DNA of 64,000 bases from an uncultured Erythrobacter sp. GTDB taxonomy: Bacteria > Pseudomonadota > Alphaproteobacteria > Sphingomonadales > Sphingomonadaceae. The notes under the pieces were generated by a model that did not search any database, was not told the origin of the DNA, and was given only the letters and a program-made list of their open reading frames with translations. Positions 1 through 9,070 of the stretch are shown piece by piece (the first letter of the stretch is position 1; each line of letters opens with the position of its first letter). Where the stretch lies: NCBI GenBank assembly GCA_947488155.1, contig CANKYK010000002.1, positions 1,122,001 through 1,186,000 on the forward strand, given 5' to 3'. Position numbers and translations under genes: made by a program.

Positions 1-1095
1 CAGCGACGGTGCGGTGGAGGACAGCGTCTTTTGACGGATCTCGTCCCACAGGCGCGCAAGGTAATCAAAGTCACGCTTTATCTCGGTCTTGGTACGGCTG
101 ATGCCGGCGGTCCGGACGATCAGGCCCATTGTCTTAGGCAGCGAGAGGTCAGAGACGACCTGCTTCAGGCGCTTACGGTCAGACGAAGAATTGATCTTGC
201 GGCTGATTCCGCCACCATGCGAGCTGTTCGGCATCAGCACGGTATAACGGCCAGCCAGGCTGAGATAGGAGGTGAGGGCAGCGCCCTTGTTCCCACGCTC
301 CTCCTTCACGACCTGAACCAGGATTACCTGGCGGCGTTGGATAACGTCCTGAATTTTGTAGCGGCGGCGCAGCGCCATACGCTTGGCGCGCACTTCGTCG
401 ACTTCTTTCGCCCGGCTGCGGCCCTTCTTGCTATCGCCCTTTCCGCCCTGACGGCGGCGGCCACGTCCGCGTCCACGGCGGCCGCGGCGCGGCTTGTCTT
501 CTTCTTCTTCTGAATTGTCTTCGTCAGATGTCTCGCCATCTTCGGCGTCATCCTCTGAGCTATCGTCTTCTTCATCTTCATCGTCTTCATCGTCTTCATC
601 GTCTTCATCGTCTTCATCGTCGCCATCGACATTGCCTTCTTCGATGGTGGCAACTGTGTCTTTTTCAGATGTGTCGATCTCTTCCATGCCGTCTTCGGCG
701 AGATCTTCTGCCAGAGCTCCAGCGGATTCGTCGTCAGCGTCATATTCCTCGCCGGGGACGTTGCCTTCTTCCTCTTCCTCTGCGCGCAGACGCGCCTCTT
801 CTTCGGCCGCCTCCGCTTCTTCGGCGAGCAAGCGCTCCCGATCATCCTGAGGGATCTGGTAATAGTCAGGGTGAATTTCGCTAAAGGCGAGGAAGCCGTG
901 CCGATTGCCGCCAAAGTCGACAAATGCCGCCTGTAGCGAGGGTTCTACCCGGGTAACTTTGGCTAGATAAATATTGCCTTTGATCTGCTTGTGTTCGGCA
1001 GATTCAAAGTCGAACTCCTCAATCCGGTTGCCTTTTAGTACCGCCACCCGGGTCTCTTCCGAGTGGCGCGCATCGATTAGCATGCGCGTTGCCAT
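1..1095 (-). CDS. rne: Ribonuclease E, N-terminal part (runs off the left edge)
   Basis: Endoribonuclease that begins mRNA decay and rRNA/tRNA processing and scaffolds the degradosome. The 365 visible codons start MATRMLIDARHSEE and include the S1 fold (AAFVDFGGNRHGFL, later KEERGNKGAALTSYLSLAGRY), then MPNSSHGGGISRKI and LIVRTAG leading into the catalytic domain. The S1 domain is split by roughly 150 extra residues: an acidic Glu/Asp tract followed by an Arg/Gly-rich basic tract. Alphaproteobacterial RNase E proteins commonly carry such an insert, where the E. coli enzyme has a short loop. The catalytic Asp residues and the C-terminal scaffold lie outside the window. The ATG at 1093-1095 was chosen because the protein begins there like its homologues. 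The gene is divergent from the amidase gene. Confidence 0.96.
   Translation of the reverse strand, partial: MATRMLIDARHSEETRVAVLKGNRIEEFDFESAEHKQIKGNIYLAKVTRVEPSLQAAFVDFGGNRHGFLAFSEIHPDYYQIPQDDRERLLAEEAEAAEEEARLRAEEEEEGNVPGEEYDADDESAGALAEDLAEDGMEEIDTSEKDTVATIEEGNVDGDDEDDEDDEDDEDDEDEEDDSSEDDAEDGETSDEDNSEEEEDKPRRGRRGRGRGRRRQGGKGDSKKGRSRAKEVDEVRAKRMALRRRYKIQDVIQRRQVILVQVVKEERGNKGAALTSYLSLAGRYTVLMPNSSHGGGISRKINSSSDRKRLKQVVSDLSLPKTMGLIVRTAGISRTKTEIKRDFDYLARLWDEIRQKTLSSTAPSL
575..619. repeat. Five perfect tandem copies of a 9-bp unit inside rne
   Basis: The unit tcttcatcg repeats five times without mismatch. On the coding (minus) strand it reads as Asp-Glu-Asp triplets within the acidic insert of the RNase E S1 domain. 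The unit is three codons, so copy-number change would keep the frame and only lengthen or shorten the acidic tract. Confidence 0.9.
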
Positions 1096-1546
1096 TATGT
1101 TGTCTCCACGCGCCTATGGCGGCTCGGTGGCCGCTCATAAAACGCAATTTGTATGATGAAACGGCTCGCCAAATGTCTTGGAAGACATTGCTAGAGCCGG
1201 TCGATTTATCGGATCCCCGAGCACCAATTGCACGGGATTTGATGAATGTGTCTGCTGTGAAGAGAGTGCGGGATTGACCAAACATTTGGCCCCCGTTTCG
1301 GCTCGCACAAACCGTCGCCAGCGCTGGGCGCTGCGACTGGAATTGCGAGGAGAAGCGTCTCGTCACTGCATCAACCTGTTAAGTGGCCTTGGCAAAAGGG
1401 TTCTGCCCAGGCGTCGAGAACAAATTGGCGAGTCGCACCGGGGCTTTCCCACCGCGCCGGCCAATTTTTCGATGAAATCCTGTTAGCATCGTGGGTTAGA
1501 CCCCGCAACCATATTGCGTTCTCCTATCACAACACACTACGCCATT
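1096..1546. promoter_or_regulatory. Divergent rne / amidase intergenic region
   Basis: About 450 bases without a convincing gene lie between the divergent starts of rne and the amidase. The short open frames here have no recognisable protein character. The region should hold promoters for both genes. The rne side contains a strong imperfect palindrome at 1162-1199. I could not pick out confident -35/-10 boxes by eye. Confidence 0.6.
1162..1199 (-). promoter_or_regulatory. Hairpin in the rne leader, candidate autoregulatory element
   Basis: CGGCTC (1162-1167) pairs with GAGCCG (1194-1199). Inside, AATGTCTT (1172-1179) pairs with AAGACATT (1182-1189), with a symmetric 4/4 internal loop between the two helices. 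If transcribed with rne, it lies about 67-104 nt upstream of the start codon. In E. coli, RNase E controls its own mRNA through a 5'-UTR stem-loop. A similar role here is inference; no U-tract suggests a terminator. Confidence 0.5.
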
Positions 1547-2437
1547 ATGGATATGTCACTGCGTACGCTGATCCTGATGGTTATCCTGCTGCCGGCCTTG
1601 CTGGTGGGCGGGGCGATAGCGGCGGGTGTGAAGATACCTGTCCCGCAATTGGGCCGCGACTATGTGCAGCGGATCAGCCTGGCTGGGGAGGGCGGACCAG
1701 TAGTCCTTCCAGATATCACCGGTCCGGATGATCTGACCCGCCCGCTGATCGTTATCGATGCGGGACATGGCGGGCGTGACCCCGGCGCGGTGGGTGAAAC
1801 CCCAGACGGGCAAGTTGTGCGTGAGAAAGATGTGACACTCGCAATAGCTCTGGAGTTGCGCGACCAATTGCTGGCCGATGGCGGGATCAGAGTGGCCATG
1901 ACTCGCAGTGATGACAGCATTGTTCCGCTGGGCGACCGGCCAGAAATTGCACGGCAATTGAATGCCGACCTGTTCGTCTCGATCCACGCCGATTCCGCCG
2001 GAGGGACGACCGATGTCTCTGGCGCGAGCATTTACACCTTGTCGTCAGAGGCATCGAGCGAAGCCGCCGCTCGCTTTGCTGCGCGAGAGAACGACGCCGA
2101 CCGCGTGAATGGCCTCACCATTGAGGGACAAAGCGAAGAGGTAAGCGCGATTTTGGTCGAACTGTCGCAGCAGCAGACACAGGATAGCTCAGCCGATCTC
2201 GCCTCGCTAATCATACGTGAGGGCGATGGAGAGCTCGCCTTTGTGAGCACGCCTCAACGCTCCGCCGCATTGGCTGTATTAAGGGCGCCAGATGTGCCTT
2301 CAGTTTTGTTTGAAAGCGGCTTTGTCACCAATCAGGCCGACCGTGCGCGTCTAACCACAGCAGAAGGCCGCGCGACTTATGCCCGCGTTTTGGCTCGCGC
2401 GATCCGCATATACTTCGCGCGCAGAGCGGAACGATAA
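1547..2437 (+). CDS. amiC: N-acetylmuramoyl-L-alanine amidase (Amidase_3)
   Basis: Zinc amidase that cleaves the bond between N-acetylmuramic acid and the stem peptide during cell separation. The 296-residue product has an N-terminal hydrophobic segment (about residues 6-26, signal anchor) and an Amidase_3 domain. The zinc and catalytic residues appear in order: H74 in DAGHGG, E93 in REKD, H147 in SIHAD, and E256 in LFESGF. A TTG at 1514 and an ATG at 1553 are alternative starts; 1547 is the first ATG and none has a clear ribosome binding site. No AMIN targeting domain is visible, so the exact AmiA/B/C assignment is loose. The PBP1A gene follows, as in other alphaproteobacteria. Confidence 0.92.
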   Translation: MDMSLRTLILMVILLPALLVGGAIAAGVKIPVPQLGRDYVQRISLAGEGGPVVLPDITGPDDLTRPLIVIDAGHGGRDPGAVGETPDGQVVREKDVTLAIALELRDQLLADGGIRVAMTRSDDSIVPLGDRPEIARQLNADLFVSIHADSAGGTTDVSGASIYTLSSEASSEAAARFAARENDADRVNGLTIEGQSEEVSAILVELSQQQTQDSSADLASLIIREGDGELAFVSTPQRSAALAVLRAPDVPSVLFESGFVTNQADRARLTTAEGRATYARVLARAIRIYFARRAER

Positions 2438-2552
2438 CCGCGTCCACCAATCATCTGCTGATACAATTCGACGACAAGCCGCAGGTTCATCGGATAATCA
2501 GGCACAAGGCGCTAGCGCCCGCAAAATCACTCATGCTAAGACACACGCAACT

Positions 2553-5060
2553 ATGACTGAGTCCACCCAACAGACATCGCTTGAATATTTCCGCTATCGC
2601 CTGGGCAGAGACCTGAGCGCGGCTGGCGGATGGTTCAAAGCGAAATGGAAATCGAGCCTACTGTTTAAGCTGGGCGCTTTCGGCCTGATCGTGATGCTGC
2701 TCGCCTGGGTTGCTGGCTGGGTGTTTCTGGCGCGCGACCTACCCGATGCAGAGGGTCTGCTCGATTATGAGACCCCGCTGCCCACGGTGGTGCGCGGGAT
2801 CGATGGCGAGATTGTCCACTCTTATGCCCGCGAGCGCCGCGTTCAGCTGCAATATCCCGACTTCCCGGAAAAGCTGGTTGAGGCTTATCTTTCCGCCGAA
2901 GATAAAACCTTCTTCTCGCATGGCGGCGTCGACATAACCGGCACGGCCAATGCTGTGTTCGACTATGTCAGTAAGCTTGGCTCTGGCGACCGTGCGGTCG
3001 GCGGCTCCACCATCACCCAGCAGGTGGCAAAGAACCTGCTGCTAGGCGACGAATACTCCGTTACGCGTAAGCTGAAGGAAATGATCCTCGCGAGCCGCAT
3101 CGAAGGGGTGATGAGCAAAGAGGAAATCCTCGAGCTTTATCTCAATGAAATTCCTCTGGGTCGCCGCAGCTTCGGCGTCCAGGCGGCAAGCCGCGCCTAT
3201 TTTGACCGCGATGTGGTCGATCTGGAATTGCACCAAATGGCGTTCCTCGCGATCCTGCCAAAGGCGCCCGAGCGCTATGGCCGCGCTGCCAATGAAGAGC
3301 GCGCGCTGGAACGGCGCGATTTCGTTCTCTCGCAGATGGAAGAAAACGGCTTCATCACCGCTGATCAAGAGACCGCGGCCAAGGCACAACCACTCGGCCT
3401 GGTGCGCCAACGCAGCCAGCGTTCGGTCGATGCGGGCTATTTCCTCGAAGAGGTCCGGCGCAAGCTGATCTCTGATTTTGGCGAGAGCGCCGAGGACGGT
3501 GAGAACAGCGTCTATGCTGGCGGTCTATGGGTGCGAACCTCACTCGATCCAGAGATGCAGGATGCCGCGCGCAAAGCTTTGCGCCAAGGCCTTGTGCGCT
3601 ATCACGGCAGCCGGGGTTGGAGCGGGCCGATTGCGACCATCAACTTCGATGACGGGGCATGGGACAGTCAACTCGCCAGTTCCAACATCAGCGTTAATTA
3701 TGAAAACTGGCGCGTCGGTGTGGTCACAAACCGCAGCGGATCCAGCGCGACTATCGGCTTTTCCGATGGCGAAGAGAAACCGCTGAGCGGTCTACCAAAC
3801 GCTTTGAAAGCAGGCGATGTGATCGCCGTGGTGCCGAGCGGGAATGGCTACCGTGTAAAGGCGATCCCGCATGCGCAAGGCGGGCTCGTTGTTCAAAACG
3901 CGCAATATGGCCGGGTGCTCGCTATGCAGGGCGGATTCGATTATCGCCTGTCAGACTTTAACCGCGCGACCCAAGCAGAGCGTCAGCCGGGCTCAACGAT
4001 CAAGCCCTTTGTCTATGCCACCGGCCTCGATCACGGCATGACCCCATCGACCGAAATCGATAACTCCCGCTATTGCTATTATCAGGGCCGCCGCCTGGGC
4101 GAAAAGTGCATTCGCGGCGGACGCGCGGGCGAGTTTCCTCTGCGCTATGGCTTGGAGCAATCGCAGAACATTATGACGGTGCAGATCGGCATGACTGCCG
4201 GGATGGACAATGTCGTTAAGCAGATCCAGGATTTGGGCATCGGCAGTTACGATCCCTATCCCGCCTTTGCCTTGGGCGCGGGCGAATCCACCGTTATGAA
4301 AATGGTTGCGGCCTATGCGGCGTTGGCCAATCACGGACGCCTGAATGATCCAACCGTCATCGACTATGTGCAAGACCGCGATGGCAAGGTCATTTACCGC
4401 GCGGACAATCGCAAATGCGATGGCTGCAACATGCCGAAGTGGGATGGCAAGCCGATGCCGCGCTTTGGTCTAAAGGGTGAGCAAGCGATGGACGCTCGGA
4501 CCGCGTTCCAGACCATGCACATGCTAAAAGGGGTCGTTGATCGCGGCACCGCCACAGTTCTCAACGATCTGGGTCTGCCGCTGTTTGGTAAGACCGGCAC
4601 GACCACCGGACCAAAGGATGTTTGGTTTATCGGGGGCACGCAGGAGCTGATCGCGGGCGCTTATGTCGGGTTTGATACCCCGCGCAATATGGGCGGCTAC
4701 GCTCAAGGTGGAACGATAGCGGCACCGATCATCAAGACGCTGATCCGCGAATCGCGCGACAAATGGTCTGACCTTCCTGCAATCGCGCCAGCAGGAGTGC
4801 GTATGGTCAGGGTGGACCGCCGCTCGGGCAAACGCGTGCTCGATGGCTGGCCCACCAATGACAAGCGTTCGGCCATTATATGGGAGGCGTTTAAGCCGGA
4901 TACTGAGCCAGAGCGTTCGACCCGAGCCGATGAAATCGCGGCCAAGCGTGATGAGATTCTGGAGTTGATCAAATCCGCTCGTGGCAGCACCAGCCAAGCC
5001 ACTGAATCCAGCGATGGCGAAGTCGAGGACTTTGTCGAGGATCAAGGCGGTCTGTATTAG
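2553..5060 (+). CDS. mrcA: Penicillin-binding protein 1A (bifunctional class A PBP)
   Basis: Inner-membrane enzyme that polymerises glycan strands and cross-links peptides. The 835-residue protein has one membrane segment at about residues 36-59. A GT51 glycosyltransferase domain follows with E116-D117 in EDKTFFSHGGVD and the GGSTITQQVAKNLLLG motif. The transpeptidase domain has S481-x-x-K484 (QPGSTIKPF), S537-x-N539 (SQN) and K680-T-G. An upstream in-frame start would add 58 residues of non-PBP character, so the ATG at 2553 is preferred. The C-terminal tail is acidic. The 115-base gap after the amidase leaves room for its own promoter. Confidence 0.96.
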   Translation: MTESTQQTSLEYFRYRLGRDLSAAGGWFKAKWKSSLLFKLGAFGLIVMLLAWVAGWVFLARDLPDAEGLLDYETPLPTVVRGIDGEIVHSYARERRVQLQYPDFPEKLVEAYLSAEDKTFFSHGGVDITGTANAVFDYVSKLGSGDRAVGGSTITQQVAKNLLLGDEYSVTRKLKEMILASRIEGVMSKEEILELYLNEIPLGRRSFGVQAASRAYFDRDVVDLELHQMAFLAILPKAPERYGRAANEERALERRDFVLSQMEENGFITADQETAAKAQPLGLVRQRSQRSVDAGYFLEEVRRKLISDFGESAEDGENSVYAGGLWVRTSLDPEMQDAARKALRQGLVRYHGSRGWSGPIATINFDDGAWDSQLASSNISVNYENWRVGVVTNRSGSSATIGFSDGEEKPLSGLPNALKAGDVIAVVPSGNGYRVKAIPHAQGGLVVQNAQYGRVLAMQGGFDYRLSDFNRATQAERQPGSTIKPFVYATGLDHGMTPSTEIDNSRYCYYQGRRLGEKCIRGGRAGEFPLRYGLEQSQNIMTVQIGMTAGMDNVVKQIQDLGIGSYDPYPAFALGAGESTVMKMVAAYAALANHGRLNDPTVIDYVQDRDGKVIYRADNRKCDGCNMPKWDGKPMPRFGLKGEQAMDARTAFQTMHMLKGVVDRGTATVLNDLGLPLFGKTGTTTGPKDVWFIGGTQELIAGAYVGFDTPRNMGGYAQGGTIAAPIIKTLIRESRDKWSDLPAIAPAGVRMVRVDRRSGKRVLDGWPTNDKRSAIIWEAFKPDTEPERSTRADEIAAKRDEILELIKSARGSTSQATESSDGEVEDFVEDQGGLY

Positions 5061-5161
5061 CGGCGCGTCCGCTCAATCCGCCGCCGCTGTTCCCTCTCAA
5101 ACTTTACAATCACGGCCCGCCCGTTAATCGGGGCCATCCAAACCACCGCAAAGGATTTGCC

Positions 5162-6289
5162 ATGCGCGCAGAGGCGCAAGCCAATATCGACCGGATTAAT
5201 GCTGCGCTTGATCTGGTGCGCCTGTCGCTCGATTGGGAGCGCGCTTTGCGGCGTCTGGATGAGCTGAACGCGCGGGTTCAGGACCCCAGCCTGTGGGACA
5301 ATCCCAAGGAGGCGCAAGCGGTCAGCCGCGAGCAAAAGACGCTGGAAAGTGCCGTTGCGACGGTGCGCGATATCTCCTCTGAAATGGCCGATGCGATCGA
5401 GTTCATCGAGATGGGCGAGGCCGAGGGCGAAGAGGACATTATCAATGATGGCCTAAAGAGCTTGGAGAAGCTCGCCGACCGCGCGGACGCTGACAAGGTT
5501 CAGGCGCTGCTGTCTGGCGAGGCGGATGCCAACGACACCTATATCGAAATTCACGCGGGAGCTGGCGGCACCGAAAGCCAGGATTGGGCCGAAATGCTGT
5601 TTCGCATGTACGGCCGCTGGGCTGAACGACGCGGCTACAAGATCGAGACCGTCGAATATCAGGCGGGCGAGGCTGCTGGCATCAAATCGGCAACGCTGCT
5701 CGTCAAAGGCGAAAACGCCTATGGCTATGCCAAGACCGAAAGCGGCGTTCACCGCCTCGTGCGGATCAGCCCGTACGATAGCAATGCTCGCCGCCACACC
5801 TCGTTCAGCTCGGTCTGGGTCTATCCAGTGATCGACGATGATTTCGAGGTTGAGATCAACGAAGGCGACCTCAAGATCGACACCTACCGCGCATCGGGCG
5901 CGGGCGGACAACACGTCAACACCACCGACAGCGCGGTGCGGATCACGCACCAGCCAACCGGCATTGTCGTCGCCAGCCAAAACGATCGCAGCCAGCATAA
6001 GAACCGCGCGACAGCGATGAACATGCTGAAAGCGCGCCTGTTTGAGCGCGAAATGGCGGAGCGTGAAGCGGTTGCCTCGGGCGAATATCAAGAGAAAAGC
6101 GACATCGGTTGGGGCCACCAGATCCGCTCTTACGTCCTGCAACCCTATCAGATGGTCAAAGATCTTCGAACTGGCGTAACCTCAAGTTCGCCTGACGATG
6201 TGCTGGATGGCGCGCTTGATCCGTACATCTCCGCCGCTCTCGCTCAGCGCGTGACGGGTGAGACAGTGGATGTGGAAGACGTCGAATAA
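5162..6289 (+). CDS. prfB: Peptide chain release factor 2
   Basis: Recognises UAA and UGA stop codons and triggers peptide release. The 375-residue protein carries the GGQ motif at residues 248-250 (GAGGQHVNTTDSAVR). At the codon-recognition tripeptide it has S203-P204-Y205 (SPYDSNARRHTSF), where E. coli RF2 has SPF. The reading frame is continuous from ATG to stop. The programmed +1 frameshift with an early in-frame UGA, by which many bacteria autoregulate RF2, is absent. The gene overlaps the following methyltransferase gene by one base. Confidence 0.97.
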   Translation: MRAEAQANIDRINAALDLVRLSLDWERALRRLDELNARVQDPSLWDNPKEAQAVSREQKTLESAVATVRDISSEMADAIEFIEMGEAEGEEDIINDGLKSLEKLADRADADKVQALLSGEADANDTYIEIHAGAGGTESQDWAEMLFRMYGRWAERRGYKIETVEYQAGEAAGIKSATLLVKGENAYGYAKTESGVHRLVRISPYDSNARRHTSFSSVWVYPVIDDDFEVEINEGDLKIDTYRASGAGGQHVNTTDSAVRITHQPTGIVVASQNDRSQHKNRATAMNMLKARLFEREMAEREAVASGEYQEKSDIGWGHQIRSYVLQPYQMVKDLRTGVTSSSPDDVLDGALDPYISAALAQRVTGETVDVEDVE

Positions 6290-7011
6290 TGCGGATTTCG
6301 ATTGCGTTTATCCTAGGAGCGGTGGCGACATTGGCCGGATGCATGCCGCAGGCCGAGCAAAGCGACAGGCCCGAAAGCGCGCTTGAGTTTCCGCTGCCTG
6401 ATCGCCCGGTCTCAACCATCACCTCAAACCAGTTTTCCAACGAAGACGCCCGGGATAATCGCGGTGAGGCGCAAAAGGTCATGGACCTTGCCAATATTGG
6501 CGAAGGTATGACGGTCGCCGATATCGGCGCGGGCGAGGGCTATTACACCGTCCGCCTGGCGGAGCGTGTGGGGGACGCCGGCCGGGTGCTGGCTCAGGAT
6601 ATTGATCGCGATGCCTTGGAACGGCTGGGCCGCCGGGTTGAGCAGGAACGGCTGGAAAACATTTCGATCAAGCTTGGTGAAGTTGACGATCCACAACTAC
6701 CGGGCAGCAGCTTTGACCGCATCTTTTTGGTTCACATGTATCACGAAGTCAGCGAACCCTATGCGTTCCTGTGGCGGCTGTGGCCTGCACTGGCCGAAGG
6801 CGGTCAGGTGATCGTTGTCGACGCAGACCGACCGACCGACCGCCACGGCATGCCGCCCAAATTGCTGTTTTGTGAGTTTGATGCGGCGGGATACCGACTC
6901 ATGGAATTTCTGGAAAAGCCAGACATCAAAGGCTATTTCGCGCGCTTTGAGCGGGCAGATACGCGGCCAGAACCGGGTAAGATAACAGCCTGCAGCCTGA
7001 ACAAAAAATAG
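6289..7011 (+). CDS. Class I SAM-dependent methyltransferase with a lipoprotein-type signal
   Basis: The 240-residue protein has a Rossmann methyltransferase core: motif I VADIGAGEGYYTVRLA (about residues 77-92), then an acidic residue after the next strand (LAQDID) and a motif like post-I VDADRPTDRHG. The N-terminus looks like a lipoprotein signal, with a hydrophobic stretch and lipobox LAGC at C18 followed by an Asp/Glu/Ser-rich linker. Export would place a SAM enzyme where no SAM pool is known, so either the core has another role or export does not occur. The substrate is unknown. The start codon overlaps the prfB stop, implying co-transcription. Confidence 0.82.
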   Translation: MRISIAFILGAVATLAGCMPQAEQSDRPESALEFPLPDRPVSTITSNQFSNEDARDNRGEAQKVMDLANIGEGMTVADIGAGEGYYTVRLAERVGDAGRVLAQDIDRDALERLGRRVEQERLENISIKLGEVDDPQLPGSSFDRIFLVHMYHEVSEPYAFLWRLWPALAEGGQVIVVDADRPTDRHGMPPKLLFCEFDAAGYRLMEFLEKPDIKGYFARFERADTRPEPGKITACSLNKK

Positions 7012-7267
7012 GGCACAGCCCAAATGTGACATTGTGTTGCACCATGCGCGAACGTAAACACAATCATGAAAAGCGCGGGGGCAAACTCGCTGGGGAGCTT
7101 TCATTGATTAGGGGACTGGAGCCGATCCGCCGCGCTAGCCGCGCCGATTGATCCTGCGAACTTCATGCAAGCATCGGTCCGGTGACCTTGCGCTCTTTAA
7201 ATCAACAAGGTGGGGTGCTACGCGCTGCCGCGATCACAATGCCACAAGGTCAGGAGTACCGCCAAGG

Positions 7268-7777
7268 ATGACAGATTTTCCAACCAGCTTTGACCGTGAA
7301 GATCTGCTTAAATGCGCACGGGGCGAATTGTTCGGCCCAGGTAACGCACAATTGCCAGAACCTCCGATGCTGATGATGGACCGGATCACAGATATCTCCG
7401 GCGATGGCGGGGAACATGGCAAGGGTCATGTGGTGGCTGAATTTGATATAAAACCAGACCTTTGGTTTTTTGACTGCCATTTTCCCGGCAATCCGATCAT
7501 GCCCGGCTGCCTTGGCCTGGATGGCCTATGGCAACTGACGGGTTTCAACCTTGGCTGGCGCGGTTGGCAAGGACGCGGCTATGCGTTGGGTGTGGGCGAA
7601 GTGAAGCTAACCGGCATGGTTCGGCCTGACCGCAAGAAACTCACCTATTTCGTGGATTTCACCAAGGCGATGCAATCCCGGCGTTTGACGATGGGTGTGG
7701 CGGATGGCCGGGTAGAGGCCGATGGTGAGGTCATCTATCAAGTTAAAGATATGAAAGTTGCGCTCTCAGAGGCCTAA
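7268..7777 (+). CDS. fabA: 3-hydroxydecanoyl-ACP dehydratase/isomerase
   Basis: Makes the cis-3-decenoyl-ACP that starts anaerobic unsaturated fatty-acid synthesis. The 169-residue hot-dog-fold protein matches FabA in length and has catalytic H71 ([15 protein letters not shown]) and D85 (LGLDGLWQL), close to E. coli H70 and D84. The ATG at 7268 follows a GGA-like ribosome site (gccaagg). The next genes are fabB and fabI in the same direction, so this is a fabA-fabB-fabI operon. The 256 bases upstream hold no recognisable gene; the irr regulator often found beside fabA in alphaproteobacteria is not here. Confidence 0.97.
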   Translation: MTDFPTSFDREDLLKCARGELFGPGNAQLPEPPMLMMDRITDISGDGGEHGKGHVVAEFDIKPDLWFFDCHFPGNPIMPGCLGLDGLWQLTGFNLGWRGWQGRGYALGVGEVKLTGMVRPDRKKLTYFVDFTKAMQSRRLTMGVADGRVEADGEVIYQVKDMKVALSEA

Positions 7778-7802
7778 AGGCCAGAGACGATAGGGGAATA
7801 TC

Positions 7803-9032
7803 ATGCGTCGCGTTGTCATTACCGGACTGGGGATCGTTTCCTCGATTGGCACCAATCAAGCAGAAGTGCTGGCCTCGCTGAAAGCGGGCAAATCCGGCAT
7901 CAGTTTCAATGAGGACATGGCCGAACATGGCTTTCGCTCTCAAATAGTGGGTTCGGTGGATCTCGATGTGAAAGAGCACGTCGACAAGCGCACTCTGCGT
8001 TTTATGGGGCCGGGCGCGGCCTATGCTCATATCGCGATGGGGCAAGCCATCGCCGATGCTGGTCTGGAAGAGAAAGACGTTATCAACCCGATGACCGGCG
8101 TGATTGCTGGATCAGGCGGACCGTCGACCTCTGCCATGCTGACGGCGCATCAAACGGTGCTCAAGAACGGCTCAACCAAGCGTATTGGCCCATTCGCGGT
8201 GCCTAAGACGATGTCCTCCACAGTCAGTGCCAACTTGGCGACGGCTTATCAGATCAAGGGCATGAACTTCTCGATCACTTCCGCCTGTTCCACCTCGCTG
8301 CATTGCATCGGCATGGCCGCCCAACAGATCGCACTGGGCCAGCAAGACGTGATGTTTGGCGGCGGCGGCGAGGAGCTGGACTGGACATTATCCTGCCTGT
8401 TTGACGCGATGGGCGCGATGTCGAGCAAGTATAACGACACTCCGGAGCGTGCCTCCCGCGCCTTTGACGCAGACCGCGATGGGTTTGTGATCGGTGGCGG
8501 CGGCGCGATGGTTGTTTTGGAAAGCCTCGAACATGCGCAGGCACGCGGGGCAAAGATTTACGCCGAAATCACCGGTTTCTGTGCCACTTCTGATGGTGCG
8601 GACATGGTCGCGCCATCAGGTGAGGGCGGAGAGCGGGCGATGCGCGGTGCGATCAAAACGCTGAATGAAGACCGCAAAGTCAGCTATATCAATGCGCACG
8701 GCACATCCACGCCGGTGGGTGATGTTGGCGAAATCGAGGCGGTTCGCCGCGTGTTTGGGGAGGGCTCAACTCCGCCGGTCAGTTCAACCAAGTCGATGAC
8801 CGGCCACAGCCAGGGGGCAACAGGCGCGCAAGAGGCGATTTATTGCCTGCTCGCTCTCGAACATGACTTTATCATTCCTTCGATCAATGTGGAAACCCTC
8901 GATCCGGCGCTGAAACCGGAAGAGATCGCTACGCACTTGGTCGAAAATGCCGGGCTTGATACCGTGATGACCAATAGCTTCGGATTTGGCGGCACCAATG
9001 GTTCGATGCTGATGTCGAAATTTCACGGTTGA
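7803..9032 (+). CDS. fabB: Beta-ketoacyl-ACP synthase I
   Basis: Elongates the cis-unsaturated intermediate made by FabA. The 409-residue thiolase-fold enzyme has the nucleophile C162 ([11 protein letters not shown]) and the two catalytic histidines in [11 protein letters not shown] and [15 protein letters not shown], the C-H-H triad of KAS I/II enzymes. The start ATG sits eight bases after a ggggaa ribosome site and 25 bases after fabA. Pairing with fabA supports FabB over FabF. Confidence 0.96.
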   Translation: MRRVVITGLGIVSSIGTNQAEVLASLKAGKSGISFNEDMAEHGFRSQIVGSVDLDVKEHVDKRTLRFMGPGAAYAHIAMGQAIADAGLEEKDVINPMTGVIAGSGGPSTSAMLTAHQTVLKNGSTKRIGPFAVPKTMSSTVSANLATAYQIKGMNFSITSACSTSLHCIGMAAQQIALGQQDVMFGGGGEELDWTLSCLFDAMGAMSSKYNDTPERASRAFDADRDGFVIGGGGAMVVLESLEHAQARGAKIYAEITGFCATSDGADMVAPSGEGGERAMRGAIKTLNEDRKVSYINAHGTSTPVGDVGEIEAVRRVFGEGSTPPVSSTKSMTGHSQGATGAQEAIYCLLALEHDFIIPSINVETLDPALKPEEIATHLVENAGLDTVMTNSFGFGGTNGSMLMSKFHG

Positions 9033-9070
9033 GAATTTAACGCAGGATTTGCTGCCAAAATTGAGGTGAC

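Noticed and set aside
572..625. Possible CRISPR-like or satellite array
   Set aside because: The repeat is a 9-bp in-frame codon repeat encoding Asp/Glu within rne, not spaced repeats.
1178..1486. 102-codon open frame between rne and the amidase
   Set aside because: Starts inside the leader hairpin, has no domain-like sequence and no ribosome site; the region is better explained as divergent regulatory DNA.
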